Shown here one piece after another: positions 8,371 to 16,088 of a DNA stretch of 64,000 nt. How positions within the stretch are numbered: position 1 is the stretch's first letter; each line of letters starts with the position of its first letter. The DNA is taken from assembly GCF_013364235.1 (NCBI RefSeq), contig NZ_CP054919.1, forward strand, positions 8,089,239 through 8,153,238, given 5' to 3'. The notes below the pieces were generated by a model that did not search any database, was not told where the DNA came from, and was given only the letters and a program-made list of their open reading frames with translations. Source of the DNA: Kitasatospora sp. NA04385 (GTDB lineage: Bacteria > Actinomycetota > Actinomycetes > Streptomycetales > Streptomycetaceae). A program made the translations under genes and the position numbers.

Positions 8371-8516
8371 GGAGCCTCCCGTCCGGATGCCAGGAGCCGC
8401 CATCCTGCCGGACGGCCCGGCCCGGGGTGGGCGGATCGCGCAATCCGGGGCGGGCGGAGCGCAGGGTCGTCCGAAAATCGCTTGCCCCGGCCCCCGCGCC
8501 CGCCAATGATCCGTCC

Positions 8517-9086
8517 ATGGACCACGTGATACGAGCCGTGACCGGCGAGGACTGGCGCCGGGTCAAGGAACTGCGCCTGGCGGCCCTGCGGGACCCGGTC
8601 GCCGGGATCGCCTTCCTGGACACGTACGACAGCGCCGCCGCCAGGCAGGACGAGCACTGGCAGGAGCGGGCGGCCGGCTCCCGCGGCGAGGCGATCGTGC
8701 AGCAGTTCGTCGCCGAGCGGCCGGACGGCGGCTGGGACGGATCGGTGACGGTGCTGATCGAGCGGGCCGGCCGGACGGACGCCCTCGGCGCCCCGACCGA
8801 CGTCGACCAGGCCCACCTGGTCGGCGTGTTCGTCCGCCCCGAGCAGCGCGGCACCGGCCTGGCCCGGGCCCTGTTCGACGCGGCGATCGCGTTCGCCCAC
8901 GGCCTCGACGAGCCGGAGATCACCCGCGTCCGCCTCTACGTGCACCAGGACAACCGGCGCGCCGAGGCCTTCTACCGGAAGATCGGCTTCACCCGCAGCG
9001 GCCGCTCCGTCCCCGTCCCGGGCGACGGGTCGTCCGTCGAGCGCGAACTCGTCCTCGGCGAGCACCGTCCCGGCGGAGACCGCTGA
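8517..9086 (+). CDS. GNAT family N-acetyltransferase
   Basis: 189 residues. MDHVIRAVTGEDWRRVKELR opens the fold; the acetyl-CoA site is VGVFVRPEQRGTGLARALFD (motif A, R/Q-x-x-G-x-G/A), followed by VRLYVHQDNRRAEAFYRKIG, the standard motif B. The substrate is not predictable. The ATG at 8517 is chosen because the fold starts immediately there; no strong ribosome binding site is seen upstream. It is divergent from the repeat protein at 8370. Confidence 0.92.
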   Translation: MDHVIRAVTGEDWRRVKELRLAALRDPVAGIAFLDTYDSAAARQDEHWQERAAGSRGEAIVQQFVAERPDGGWDGSVTVLIERAGRTDALGAPTDVDQAHLVGVFVRPEQRGTGLARALFDAAIAFAHGLDEPEITRVRLYVHQDNRRAEAFYRKIGFTRSGRSVPVPGDGSSVERELVLGEHRPGGDR

Positions 9087-9237
9087 GCCCCCTCGGGCGC
9101 GGTGCACGCCGCCGGCTCCGGGACGCCAGCCGCTGAGGACCTTCCAGGCCCTCGTGCGGGAGGCGGGGCGCTCGACCCGCCGGGCGCCCACCTCCCGTGT
9201 CCGGGGGCCCTGCGTGGTGCCGGGCGGAATCCGGTGG

Positions 9238-9261
9238 CGCCGCCCCGGGCCGCGGGCGGCG
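9238..9261. terminator. Possible terminator hairpin after the GNAT gene
   Basis: CGCCGCCC (9238-9245) pairs with GGGCGGCG (9254-9261) around an 8-nt loop. It lies between convergent genes ending at 9086 (plus) and 9304 (minus). The 217-bp gap otherwise shows nothing recognisable. GC-rich hairpins without a U-tract are usual terminators in this group. Confidence 0.4.
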
Positions 9262-9303
9262 TTCGCGCCGGTCGCCGGGGGGCGGGATTCCGGGTGGGGC
9301 GGG

Positions 9304-9951
9304 TCAGTCCTTGCGGCCCGTCGCGGCGACGGTGACGCCCAGGCCGATCATGGCGATCCCGCCGACTCCGCCGACCAGGGAGAGCCGCCGGGGCGAGCGG
9401 GCGAACCAGCCGCGGGCGGTGGCCGCGACCAGGCCCCAGGCCATGTCGGACACCACGGCGATGAGGTTGAAGACCAGGCCCAGCAGCAGCATCTGCGCCG
9501 GGACGCGGCCCTGGTCGCGGTCGACGAACTGCGGCAGCACCGCGGCGAAGAACACGATGGTCTTGGGGTTGGTCACGCCGACGGTGAACCCCTCCCAGAA
9601 CGTCCGCAGGCCGCCCCGGGCGGCTCCCGCCTCGCTGAACGCCGCCCGCAGCGAGCCGCGCTCGCGCCACGCCCTGACGCCGAGGAACACCAGGTAGCCG
9701 GCCCCCGCCAGCTTGAGCAGCGTGAAGAGCAGGACCGAGCGCTCCACCACCGCGCCCACCCCGAACGCCACGGCCACGACCAGGGCGTACGCGCCGGTGC
9801 TGTTGCCCGCGACCGTGGTCAGCGCGGCGCGCCGCCCCTGCGCCAGCGCCCGCCCGATCACGAACAGCACGCTCGGGCCGGGGATCACGATCAGCAGGAA
9901 CGACATGGCAGCGAAGGCGAGCAGACGGTCGGCAGACACCATGGAGGTCAT
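9304..9951 (-). CDS. LysE family translocator
   Basis: 215 residues with about six membrane segments. The family signature is clear: FLLIVIPGPSVLFVIGRALA near the N-terminus (the PGP motif), then GNSTGAY, FWEGFTVGVTNPKTIVFFAA and FFAAVLPQF. Members export amino acids or homoserine-lactone-like metabolites. The first ATG (9951) and one at 9942 are both possible starts. The upstream gap holds an ACTGACGG/CCGTCAGT palindrome at 10014-10030 that could be its operator. Confidence 0.92.
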   Translation of the reverse strand: MTSMVSADRLLAFAAMSFLLIVIPGPSVLFVIGRALAQGRRAALTTVAGNSTGAYALVVAVAFGVGAVVERSVLLFTLLKLAGAGYLVFLGVRAWRERGSLRAAFSEAGAARGGLRTFWEGFTVGVTNPKTIVFFAAVLPQFVDRDQGRVPAQMLLLGLVFNLIAVVSDMAWGLVAATARGWFARSPRRLSLVGGVGGIAMIGLGVTVAATGRKD

Positions 9952-10013
9952 GGAAGCACGGGGGAGGCCCGCCCCGCCAGCGGTTTTCCGGTTCGAGACT
10001 TTACCAAAGCTTT

Positions 10014-10030
10014 ACTGACGGACCGTCAGT
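10014..10030. promoter_or_regulatory. 17-bp perfect palindrome ACTGACGG-A-CCGTCAGT
   Basis: Eight-base arms flank a single A. The core TGACGGACCGTCA (10016-10028) recurs exactly at 17547-17559 and 19518-19530. It lies 63 bp upstream of the LysE-family gene on the minus strand, where it could be an operator for a TetR- or GntR-type repressor. The regulator is not identified. Confidence 0.6.
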
Positions 10031-10105
10031 TCCCGCTCCCCGCACCACCTTTGCTCCGGTCCACCATCCGGGACGACTGGCCGGGGCCGGGGTCCGCGCA
10101 GTAAT

Positions 10106-10123
10106 TTAGTTCACATCAGCTAA
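10106..10123. promoter_or_regulatory. Probable MarR operator TTAG-N10-CTAA
   Basis: The 18-bp imperfect palindrome TTAGTTCACATCAGCTAA lies 33 bp before the MFS transporter start, in the only AT-richer part of this gap. It fits the size and placement of sites bound by MarR proteins of MFS-MarR operons. The MarR gene at 11919 is the obvious candidate regulator. Confidence 0.6.
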
Positions 10124-10156
10124 CTATCATCACGGCTTCCCAGGGGGCGGCAGGAG

Positions 10157-11917
10157 ATGGCGGACGTGGACACGAAGAAACGGTGGATCGGCGCGGACCA
10201 CCCGCGCTACAAGTGGGTGGCGCTCTCCAACACCACCCTCGGCATGCTGATCGCGACGATCAACTCCTCGATCGTGCTGATCTCGCTGCCGGCGATCTTC
10301 AACGGCATCCACCTCAACCCGCTGGAGCCGGGCAACGTCAGCTACCTGCTGTGGATGCTGATGGGCTACATGCTGGTCACGGCGGTGCTGGTGGTCACGC
10401 TGGGGCGGCTCGGCGACATCTGGGGGCGGGTGCGGATCTACAACGCCGGCTTCCTGATCTTCACCATCACCTCGGTGATCCTCTCGCTCGACCCGATGGA
10501 CGGCGGCGGCGGCGCGCTCTGGCTGATCGGCTGGCGGGTGATCCAGGCCGTCGGCGGCGCCATGCTGATGGCCAACTCCGCGGCCATCATCACCGACGCC
10601 TTCCCGGCCCGGCAGCGCGGCATGGCGCTCGGCGTCAACATGGTCGCCGCGATCGCCGGCTCCTTCATCGGCCTCGTCCTCGGCGGCGTGCTCGCCGAGT
10701 GGAACTGGCGCTCGATCTTCTGGGTCAACGTCCCGATCGGCATCATCGGCACCGTTTGGGCCTACCGCTCGCTGCACGAGACCGGCGTCCGCCGCCCCGG
10801 GAAGATCGACTGGTGGGGCAACGTCACCTTCGCCGTCGGCCTCACCGCGCTGCTCGCCGGCATCACCTACGGCATCCAGCCGTACGGCGGCCACACCATG
10901 GGCTGGACCAACCCCTGGGTGCTGGCCGGCCTGATCGGCGGCGCCGCCGTCCTGATCGCGTTCTGCGTGATCGAGACGAAGGTCGCCGAACCGATGTTCC
11001 CGCTGCGCCTGTTCCGCGACCCGGTGTTCGCGGGCGGCAACCTGGCGACGCTGCTCGGCTCGATCGCCCGCGGCGGCCTGCAGTTCATGCTGATCGTCTG
11101 GCTGCAGGGCATCTGGCTGCCGCTGCACGGCTACGACTACGAGGACACCCCGCTGTGGGCGGGCATCTACCTGGTGCCGCTGACCATCGGCTTCCTGGCC
11201 GCCGGACCGATCGCCGGCTACCTCTCGGACCGCTTCGGCGCCCGGCTGTTCGCGGCCGGCGGCCTGGTCGTGATGGCGGCCTCGTTCGCCGGACTGCTGA
11301 TCCTGCCCACCGACTTCGGGTACGTCTGGTTCGCCCTGCTGGTGTTCCTCAACGGCCTCGGCGGCGGCCTGTTCGCCGCCCCGAACACCGCGCTGGTGAT
11401 GTCCAGCGTCCCGGCCGCCGACCGCGGCGCCGCCTCCGGCATGCGGGCGACGTTCCAGAACGCCGGCATGGTGCTGTCCATCGGCATCTTCTTCTCGCTG
11501 ATGGTCGCCGGCCTGGCCGGCTCGCTCCCGCAGACCCTCACCGGCGGCCTCACCGGACAGGGCGTCTCGGCGGCCGACGCCCATGCGGTGGCCCAACTCC
11601 CGCCCGTCGGCATGCTGTTCGCGGCCTTCCTGGGCTACAACCCGATCCACGAACTGCTCGGCCCGCAGGTGCTCTCCGGCCTGCCCGCCTCCAACGCCCA
11701 GACCCTCACCGGACGGGACTTCTTCCCGCACCTGATCTCCGGACCGTTCCACGACGGCCTGATGGTGGTCTTCTCGCTCGCCATCGCGATGTCGCTGGTC
11801 GCCGCCCTGGCCTCGCTGCTGCGCGGCCGCCGAACCGGTACCGTCGGCGACGGCCCCGAGGACGGGACGAGCTCCGTCCCGGACGGGGACGCCGCGGTCT
11901 CCCGGGGCGCGGCGTGA
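10157..11917 (+). CDS. MFS transporter, 14-TMS DHA2 type
   Basis: 586 residues, in the range of 14-helix drug:H+ antiporters of the EmrB/QacA group. MLIATINSSIVLISLPAIF is helix 1 with the usual acidic-to-Asn/Ser variation; VLVVTLGRLGDIWGRVRIYN is the motif A loop; GGAMLMANSAAIITDAFPAR precedes the motif C region with GSFIGLVLGGVLAEWNWRSIFWVN. A GGCAGGAG site precedes the ATG. The next gene (MarR) begins 2 bp after the stop, so they form an operon in which the regulator likely controls export of its own inducer. Confidence 0.94.
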   Translation: MADVDTKKRWIGADHPRYKWVALSNTTLGMLIATINSSIVLISLPAIFNGIHLNPLEPGNVSYLLWMLMGYMLVTAVLVVTLGRLGDIWGRVRIYNAGFLIFTITSVILSLDPMDGGGGALWLIGWRVIQAVGGAMLMANSAAIITDAFPARQRGMALGVNMVAAIAGSFIGLVLGGVLAEWNWRSIFWVNVPIGIIGTVWAYRSLHETGVRRPGKIDWWGNVTFAVGLTALLAGITYGIQPYGGHTMGWTNPWVLAGLIGGAAVLIAFCVIETKVAEPMFPLRLFRDPVFAGGNLATLLGSIARGGLQFMLIVWLQGIWLPLHGYDYEDTPLWAGIYLVPLTIGFLAAGPIAGYLSDRFGARLFAAGGLVVMAASFAGLLILPTDFGYVWFALLVFLNGLGGGLFAAPNTALVMSSVPAADRGAASGMRATFQNAGMVLSIGIFFSLMVAGLAGSLPQTLTGGLTGQGVSAADAHAVAQLPPVGMLFAAFLGYNPIHELLGPQVLSGLPASNAQTLTGRDFFPHLISGPFHDGLMVVFSLAIAMSLVAALASLLRGRRTGTVGDGPEDGTSSVPDGDAAVSRGAA

Positions 11918-11918
11918 C

Positions 11919-12398
11919 GTGAACGAGACGGCGGAACAGGGGAGTTCGACAGTGGCGCAGGAGAACGAGGGCGGCCTCGACCCGGCGGAGGTGGCGCGGC
12001 TGCGCCTGGTGATCGCCCGGCTCAACCGGCACCTGATGCGGGCCTCCGACCGGCAGGAGTTCACCTTCGCCCAGCAGTCCGCGCTGGCCCGGATCGAGCA
12101 GCACGGCCCGGTCCGGCTCGGTGAACTCGCCGCGCTGGAACGGGTCACCGCCCCGTCGATGACCCGCACCGTCGCCTCGCTGGTCGAGTCCGGCATGGTC
12201 AACCGCGTCCCCGACCCCAGCGACGGCCGCTCCGTCCTGGTCGAACTCTCCCCGGAGGGCGTCGCGTTGCTGGCCCACATCCGCCGCCGCCGCTCCGAAC
12301 TGCTGGCCCGCCGCACCGCCGAACTCACCGAACCGGAACGGCGGACCCTGATGGCGGCCCTGCCCGTCCTGGAACGCCTGGTCTCCTTCGAGGACTGA
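11919..12398 (+). CDS. MarR family transcriptional regulator
   Basis: Up to 159 residues. The winged HTH is at about residues 60-110: LGELAALERVTAPSMTRTVA (recognition helix) and the wing VNRVPDPSDGRSVLVELSPE. The GTG at 11919 gives the longest form; a second GTG at 11952 has a better ribosome binding site (AGGGGAG at 11938-11944) and would give 148 residues. It is translated in an operon with the MFS pump upstream; the TTAG-N10-CTAA palindrome before the pump is the probable operator. The ligand is unknown. Confidence 0.92.
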   Translation: MNETAEQGSSTVAQENEGGLDPAEVARLRLVIARLNRHLMRASDRQEFTFAQQSALARIEQHGPVRLGELAALERVTAPSMTRTVASLVESGMVNRVPDPSDGRSVLVELSPEGVALLAHIRRRRSELLARRTAELTEPERRTLMAALPVLERLVSFED

Positions 12399-12424
12399 CC
12401 GGGCTGCCGGTCCGGCCGACCCGG

Positions 12425-12452
12425 CCGGAACGCCCCGCCGGGGGCGTTCCGG
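12425..12452. terminator. Strong bidirectional terminator hairpin
   Basis: CCGGAACGCCCC (12425-12436) and GGGGCGTTCCGG (12441-12452) form a perfect 12-bp stem with a 4-nt loop, between the MarR gene (plus, ends 12398) and the TetR gene (minus, ends 12504). Confidence 0.8.
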
Positions 12453-12476
12453 CTCTTCGCTTCCGGCTCTTCGCTT
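12449..12476. repeat. Two 14-bp tandem repeats CCGGCTCTTCGCTT
   Basis: The unit occurs exactly at 12449-12462 and 12463-12476, directly after the terminator stem and sharing its last four bases. No function is evident; slippage is the simplest origin. Confidence 0.75.
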
Positions 12477-12503
12477 CCGGGCGTCCGACCCTCCCGGACC
12501 GGG

Positions 12504-13274
12504 TCAGGACACCTGGGCGGCGATCCCGTCCAGCACCATCTCCAGGCCCGCCGCGAACGACTCGCCCGGCGTCAGGTGGTCGGCCGCCGCCATCACCTCG
12601 GCGATCGTCGGGTGCCGCCCCTCGGCCAGCACCCGCATCACGTACGGCCCCATCGCCACCTGCCACTCGTGCTCCGAACGCCCCTCCGTCCGTTCCGCCT
12701 GACGCTGCGCCACCTCCACCCGCAGTCGGCCCGCCAGGTACGCGTGGAACACCCCCGCCGCCTGCTGCACCCGGGTCGGCTGCCCGGCGAAGCCCGGTAC
12801 GCCCCACAGCACGGACAGCGCGGCCTCCCGGGCGGCCAGCGCGTTCGGCCCCAGGTGCGGCCGCCCGCCCAGCAGTTCGATGAACCACTCGTGCCGCAGT
12901 GCGGCCGCCCGGTGCCGCCCGGCGATCTCCCGCAGCTCCTCCCGCCACCCCGTCGGTGCCGCCCGCACCGCCGACCGGGCGGCGGGTGCGGCCGGGGCGA
13001 TCTCCCCGTACACCGCGTCCACCATCAGCTCCAGCAGCTCGGCCTTGGTCTCCACGTACCCGTACAGCCGCATCGGGCCGACCTCCAGGGCCGCCGCGAC
13101 CCGCCGGATCGACACCCCCTCCAGCCCGTCCGCGTCGGCCAGTTCGAGCGCCGCGCCGACGATCAGCGCCCGGCTCAGCGGCGCCGGCGAGCGCCGCTCC
13201 GGCGGCTCCGGACGCTCCCAGACCAGCCCGGGACCGGCGCCGGACCCGGTGTCGGCATCGTGAGAGGACGTCAT
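12504..13274 (-). CDS. TetR/AcrR family regulator with TetR-class C-terminal domain
   Basis: 256 residues, longer than most TetR proteins, with a C-terminal domain of the tetracycline-repressor class. HTH: GLEGVSIRRVAAALEVGPMR, followed by LYGYVETKAELLELMVDAVY. The N-terminal 30 residues (Pro/Ser/Asp rich) precede the HTH and are probably disordered. It is divergent from the TetX-like monooxygenase at 13411, with two CGATAC/GTATCG operators in the 136-bp gap. By analogy with TetR/TetX-type pairs it likely represses the monooxygenase until the substrate is present. Confidence 0.92.
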   Translation of the reverse strand: MTSSHDADTGSGAGPGLVWERPEPPERRSPAPLSRALIVGAALELADADGLEGVSIRRVAAALEVGPMRLYGYVETKAELLELMVDAVYGEIAPAAPAARSAVRAAPTGWREELREIAGRHRAAALRHEWFIELLGGRPHLGPNALAAREAALSVLWGVPGFAGQPTRVQQAAGVFHAYLAGRLRVEVAQRQAERTEGRSEHEWQVAMGPYVMRVLAEGRHPTIAEVMAAADHLTPGESFAAGLEMVLDGIAAQVS

Positions 13275-13344
13275 GGGGAGCGGTCTCCGTTCGGTGGTGC
13301 GAGGTGGCGCGGGAGGTGCGGGAACACGATACGGGGAGTCGTTG

Positions 13345-13377
13345 CGATACAGTGTATCGAGTCGATACGGTGTATCG
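13345..13377. promoter_or_regulatory. Two adjacent TetR operators, CGATACA/TGTATCG type
   Basis: Operator 1 is CGATACA-G-TGTATCG (13345-13359), a perfect 15-bp palindrome; operator 2 is CGATAC-GGT-GTATCG (13363-13377). Centres are 18 bp apart. A further half-site CGATAC is at 13328-13333. The sites lie between the divergent TetR and monooxygenase genes. Confidence 0.8.
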
Positions 13378-13410
13378 GCAGCGGCGGACGGACCAGGGGG
13401 ACGGCAGGAC

Positions 13411-14628
13411 ATGGCACACACGGCGGACGTGGCGATCGTCGGCGGCGGCCCGGGCGGGCTGACCCTGGCGCGGCTGCTCACCCTGCACGGCACCCGCGTC
13501 ACGGTGTACGAGCGCGACGCCGGGCGGGCGGCCCGCACCCAGGGCGGCACGCTCGACCTGCACGCGGACACCGGGCAGCGCGCCCTGCGCGCCGCCGGGC
13601 TGACGCGGGCGTTCCGCCGCCACGCCCGCCCGGAGGGGGAGGACATGCTGCTGCTCGACCACACCGGCACCGTGCTGCACCGCGACGACACCCCGGCCGA
13701 CTCGCCCGCGCTGCGCCCCGAGATCGACCGCGCCGACCTGCGCGACCTGTTGCTGGACTCCCTCCCGCCCGGCACCGTCGCCTGGGGCCGCACCCTGCGC
13801 ACCGCCACCCCGACCGACCCCGAGCTCGGACCCGGGCCCGGGCCCGGCGGCTGGCGGCTGGAGTTCGCCGACGGCGGCCGGGCCGAGCACCGGGTGGTGA
13901 TCGGCGCCGACGGCGCGCACTCCCGCCTCCGGCCGCTGCTCACCCCCGCCGTGCCGGAGCACTTGGGCGTCAACACCGTCGAGGGCGTGATCCCCGACAT
14001 CGACCGCCACCACCCCGACCTCGCCGCCGTGGTCGGCCGGGGCAGCTACTGGGTGATGGGCGAGGGCCGCTCGTTCGTCGCCCAGCGCTGCAGCGACGGC
14101 TCCGTCCGGATCGGCCTGTCCTTCCACGGCCCCGCCGACCGCGCCGCCGACTGGCTCGCCGGCTGCGGCATCCCGTTCGAGAACCCCGACGCCGCCCGGG
14201 CCGCGCTGCTCCCGCTGTTCGCCGACTGGACGCCCGGGTGCCGGGCCCTGCTGGCGGCCTGCGCCGGTCCGTTCACCCCCCGGGCCCTCACCGCCCTCCC
14301 GGTCGGCCTGCGCTGGCCGCACCGCCCCGGCCTCACCCTGCTCGGGGACGCCGCCCACCTGATGCCCCCCGTCGGCCACGGCGCCAACGCCGCGATGCGC
14401 GACGCCCTGGAGCTCGCCACCGCCCTCGCCGCCACCCCCGAGGACCCCGACGCCGCCCTGCGGGCCTACGAGGAGGAGATGTTCGCCCGCACCGCCGGGG
14501 TCGCCGCCCAGTCGGCCCGGATCCTGGAGATGATCACCTCCCCGGCGGGCGGCCGCCGCGTCGCCGCGTTCTTCCGGGGAGCGGGCGAAGGAGCGGGCGA
14601 AGGAGAGTGCGGCGCCGAGGACGGCTGA
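13411..14628 (+). CDS. FAD-dependent monooxygenase (TetX-like)
   Basis: 405 residues. The FAD-binding GxGxxG loop is DVAIVGGGPGGLTLARLL (residues 6-23); VVIGADGAHSRLRPLL is the DG motif; LTLLGDAAHLMPPVGHGANA is the GD motif that contacts the flavin ribityl chain. This layout is that of aromatic hydroxylases and of TetX-type tetracycline-modifying monooxygenases; a resistance role is possible but the substrate cannot be deduced. The C-terminus is a low-complexity GEGAGEGE tail. Probably repressed by the divergent TetR regulator. Confidence 0.92.
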   Translation: MAHTADVAIVGGGPGGLTLARLLTLHGTRVTVYERDAGRAARTQGGTLDLHADTGQRALRAAGLTRAFRRHARPEGEDMLLLDHTGTVLHRDDTPADSPALRPEIDRADLRDLLLDSLPPGTVAWGRTLRTATPTDPELGPGPGPGGWRLEFADGGRAEHRVVIGADGAHSRLRPLLTPAVPEHLGVNTVEGVIPDIDRHHPDLAAVVGRGSYWVMGEGRSFVAQRCSDGSVRIGLSFHGPADRAADWLAGCGIPFENPDAARAALLPLFADWTPGCRALLAACAGPFTPRALTALPVGLRWPHRPGLTLLGDAAHLMPPVGHGANAAMRDALELATALAATPEDPDAALRAYEEEMFARTAGVAAQSARILEMITSPAGGRRVAAFFRGAGEGAGEGECGAEDG

Positions 14629-14649
14629 GCGGCGGCGGGCGGGTCGCGG

Positions 14650-16017
14650 TCAGTCCCGGCGGCGGAGCGCGCAGGGGTGGGGGAGGTAAGGGCCGAGGAA
14701 GCCCTCCCGGTCGCCGTCCTTGAAGGCGACGGCCCGGCCGGTCAGGGCGCCGTCCCGCAGGCGCAGCTGGAGGCCGAGCGCGGGGCTGTTCAACCGGGCG
14801 TCCGCCGTGGGCAGTTGGAGCGGCGCGGCGAGGCGGACGTCCCAGCGGTGGGAGGCGGTGGCGGGGACGGCGACCGGGGGCAGGTCGGCCAGCCGGACCT
14901 CCACCCGGCCGTCCGGCAGCGCGGTGAGCGCCAGCGGGACGGCGCCGTCGTGGGTGGCGACCTCGCCGGACCAGGTGCCCGGCGGCAGGGCGAGCGGCAG
15001 GTCCGACCCGTCGGCCGGTGCCAGGTGTTCGAGGTCGAACTCCGGGGCCAGCACGCCCATCAGGTGCGCGACCAGCGCGTCGCGGGCGGACTTGTCGGTG
15101 GAGTTGGCGAGCACCGCGACCGACAGCTCCCGTCCGGGCAGGTCGATCAGCATCGTCGAGACGCCGCCCATCCCGCCGCCGTGGCTGCCGATCACCGACC
15201 CGTCCGCCGTGCGCTGGACGACCCGCCCCAGCCCGTACCGCAGCTTTCCGCCGGGGGCGATGGCGGGCCCCTCCAGGACGGCCGCGGCGGTGCCGGGCGC
15301 CAGCAGCCCGGCCGAGCGGCGGGCGAACAGCGCGACGTCACCGGCGGTGGCCCAGCCCGCGCCCGCCGCCGGGTGTCCGTCGGGCGAGGCCGGGTACGTC
15401 CGCCCGTCCGGCGTGTAGCGCACCGCCGCCGGGGCGGGGCCGGGGTGGACCGGACCGAAGGCGAAGCCCTCCAGCCCGAGCGGCTCGGCGATCCACTCCC
15501 GCAGCAGCGCGCCGAACTCCCGTCCGGTGGCCTCCTCCAGCACCCGGCCGACCTCCTGGTAGCCGAGGTTGGAGTACTCGAACTCCCCGCCCGGCTCGTG
15601 CAGTTGCCTGCGGTAGCGGGCCGGGTCGATCGGTGCCGGAGTGCCGACCGGGTGGTAGGAGAAGTCGTAGTACCCGGGGAAGCCGCCCCGGTGCCGCAGC
15701 AGTTGGCGCACCGTCGGCGCCGCGTGCTCGAACCGTCCGGACACCGGCGCGTCCAGGTCCAGCAGGCCCCGGTCCGCGGCCAGGCCCGCCGCGACCCCGG
15801 TGAACGCCTTGGTCACCGAGGCCAGCCCGTACGCCGTTCCCGGCGTCGCCGCCCGCCCCGCCGCGACGTCCGCCCACCCGTACGCCCGGGCGAGCACCAC
15901 CTCCCGGCCCGCCGCCACGGCCACGCTCACCGACGGGCAGCCGGTCTCCGCCAGCACCCGCCCGCACACCTCGTCCAGCCCGTGCGGCCCGCCCACTGCG
16001 TCCAGTACGTCCAGCAT
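14650..16017 (-). CDS. Serine hydrolase, beta-lactamase/DD-peptidase fold
   Basis: 455 residues. The catalytic triad motifs of class C-like serine hydrolases are visible: Ser67-Val-Thr-Lys70 (LASVTKAFTG), Tyr148-Ser-Asn150 (FEYSNLGYQE) and a late HGGGMGG in place of the KTG box. A C-terminal beta domain of about 120 residues follows (LPPGTWSGEVATHDGAVPLA). No signal peptide is present, so it is probably cytoplasmic, as are many EstB-like esterases and aminopeptidase relatives. Tail-to-tail with the monooxygenase gene (22 bp apart). Confidence 0.92.
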   Translation of the reverse strand: MLDVLDAVGGPHGLDEVCGRVLAETGCPSVSVAVAAGREVVLARAYGWADVAAGRAATPGTAYGLASVTKAFTGVAAGLAADRGLLDLDAPVSGRFEHAAPTVRQLLRHRGGFPGYYDFSYHPVGTPAPIDPARYRRQLHEPGGEFEYSNLGYQEVGRVLEEATGREFGALLREWIAEPLGLEGFAFGPVHPGPAPAAVRYTPDGRTYPASPDGHPAAGAGWATAGDVALFARRSAGLLAPGTAAAVLEGPAIAPGGKLRYGLGRVVQRTADGSVIGSHGGGMGGVSTMLIDLPGRELSVAVLANSTDKSARDALVAHLMGVLAPEFDLEHLAPADGSDLPLALPPGTWSGEVATHDGAVPLALTALPDGRVEVRLADLPPVAVPATASHRWDVRLAAPLQLPTADARLNSPALGLQLRLRDGALTGRAVAFKDGDREGFLGPYLPHPCALRRRD

Positions 16018-16088
16018 GTCGGCTCCCCTCCCACGTCCACCGGTCGTTCCGGATGCTAGTGCGACGTCCGCGAACCGGTGACGCCAGG

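Noticed and set aside
4681..8403. Open minus-strand frame of more than 1,200 codons beneath the ECF, reductase and P450 genes
   Set aside because: It is antisense to well-supported genes and has the Gly/Val/Arg/Gln-heavy composition of GC-rich shadow frames; only its first part (8370 to about 8000) looks like protein.
6532..14628. Natural-product gene cluster from the P450, FAD monooxygenase and transporters
   Set aside because: No polyketide synthase, NRPS, terpene synthase or RiPP core is present and the enzymes belong to separate regulated units.
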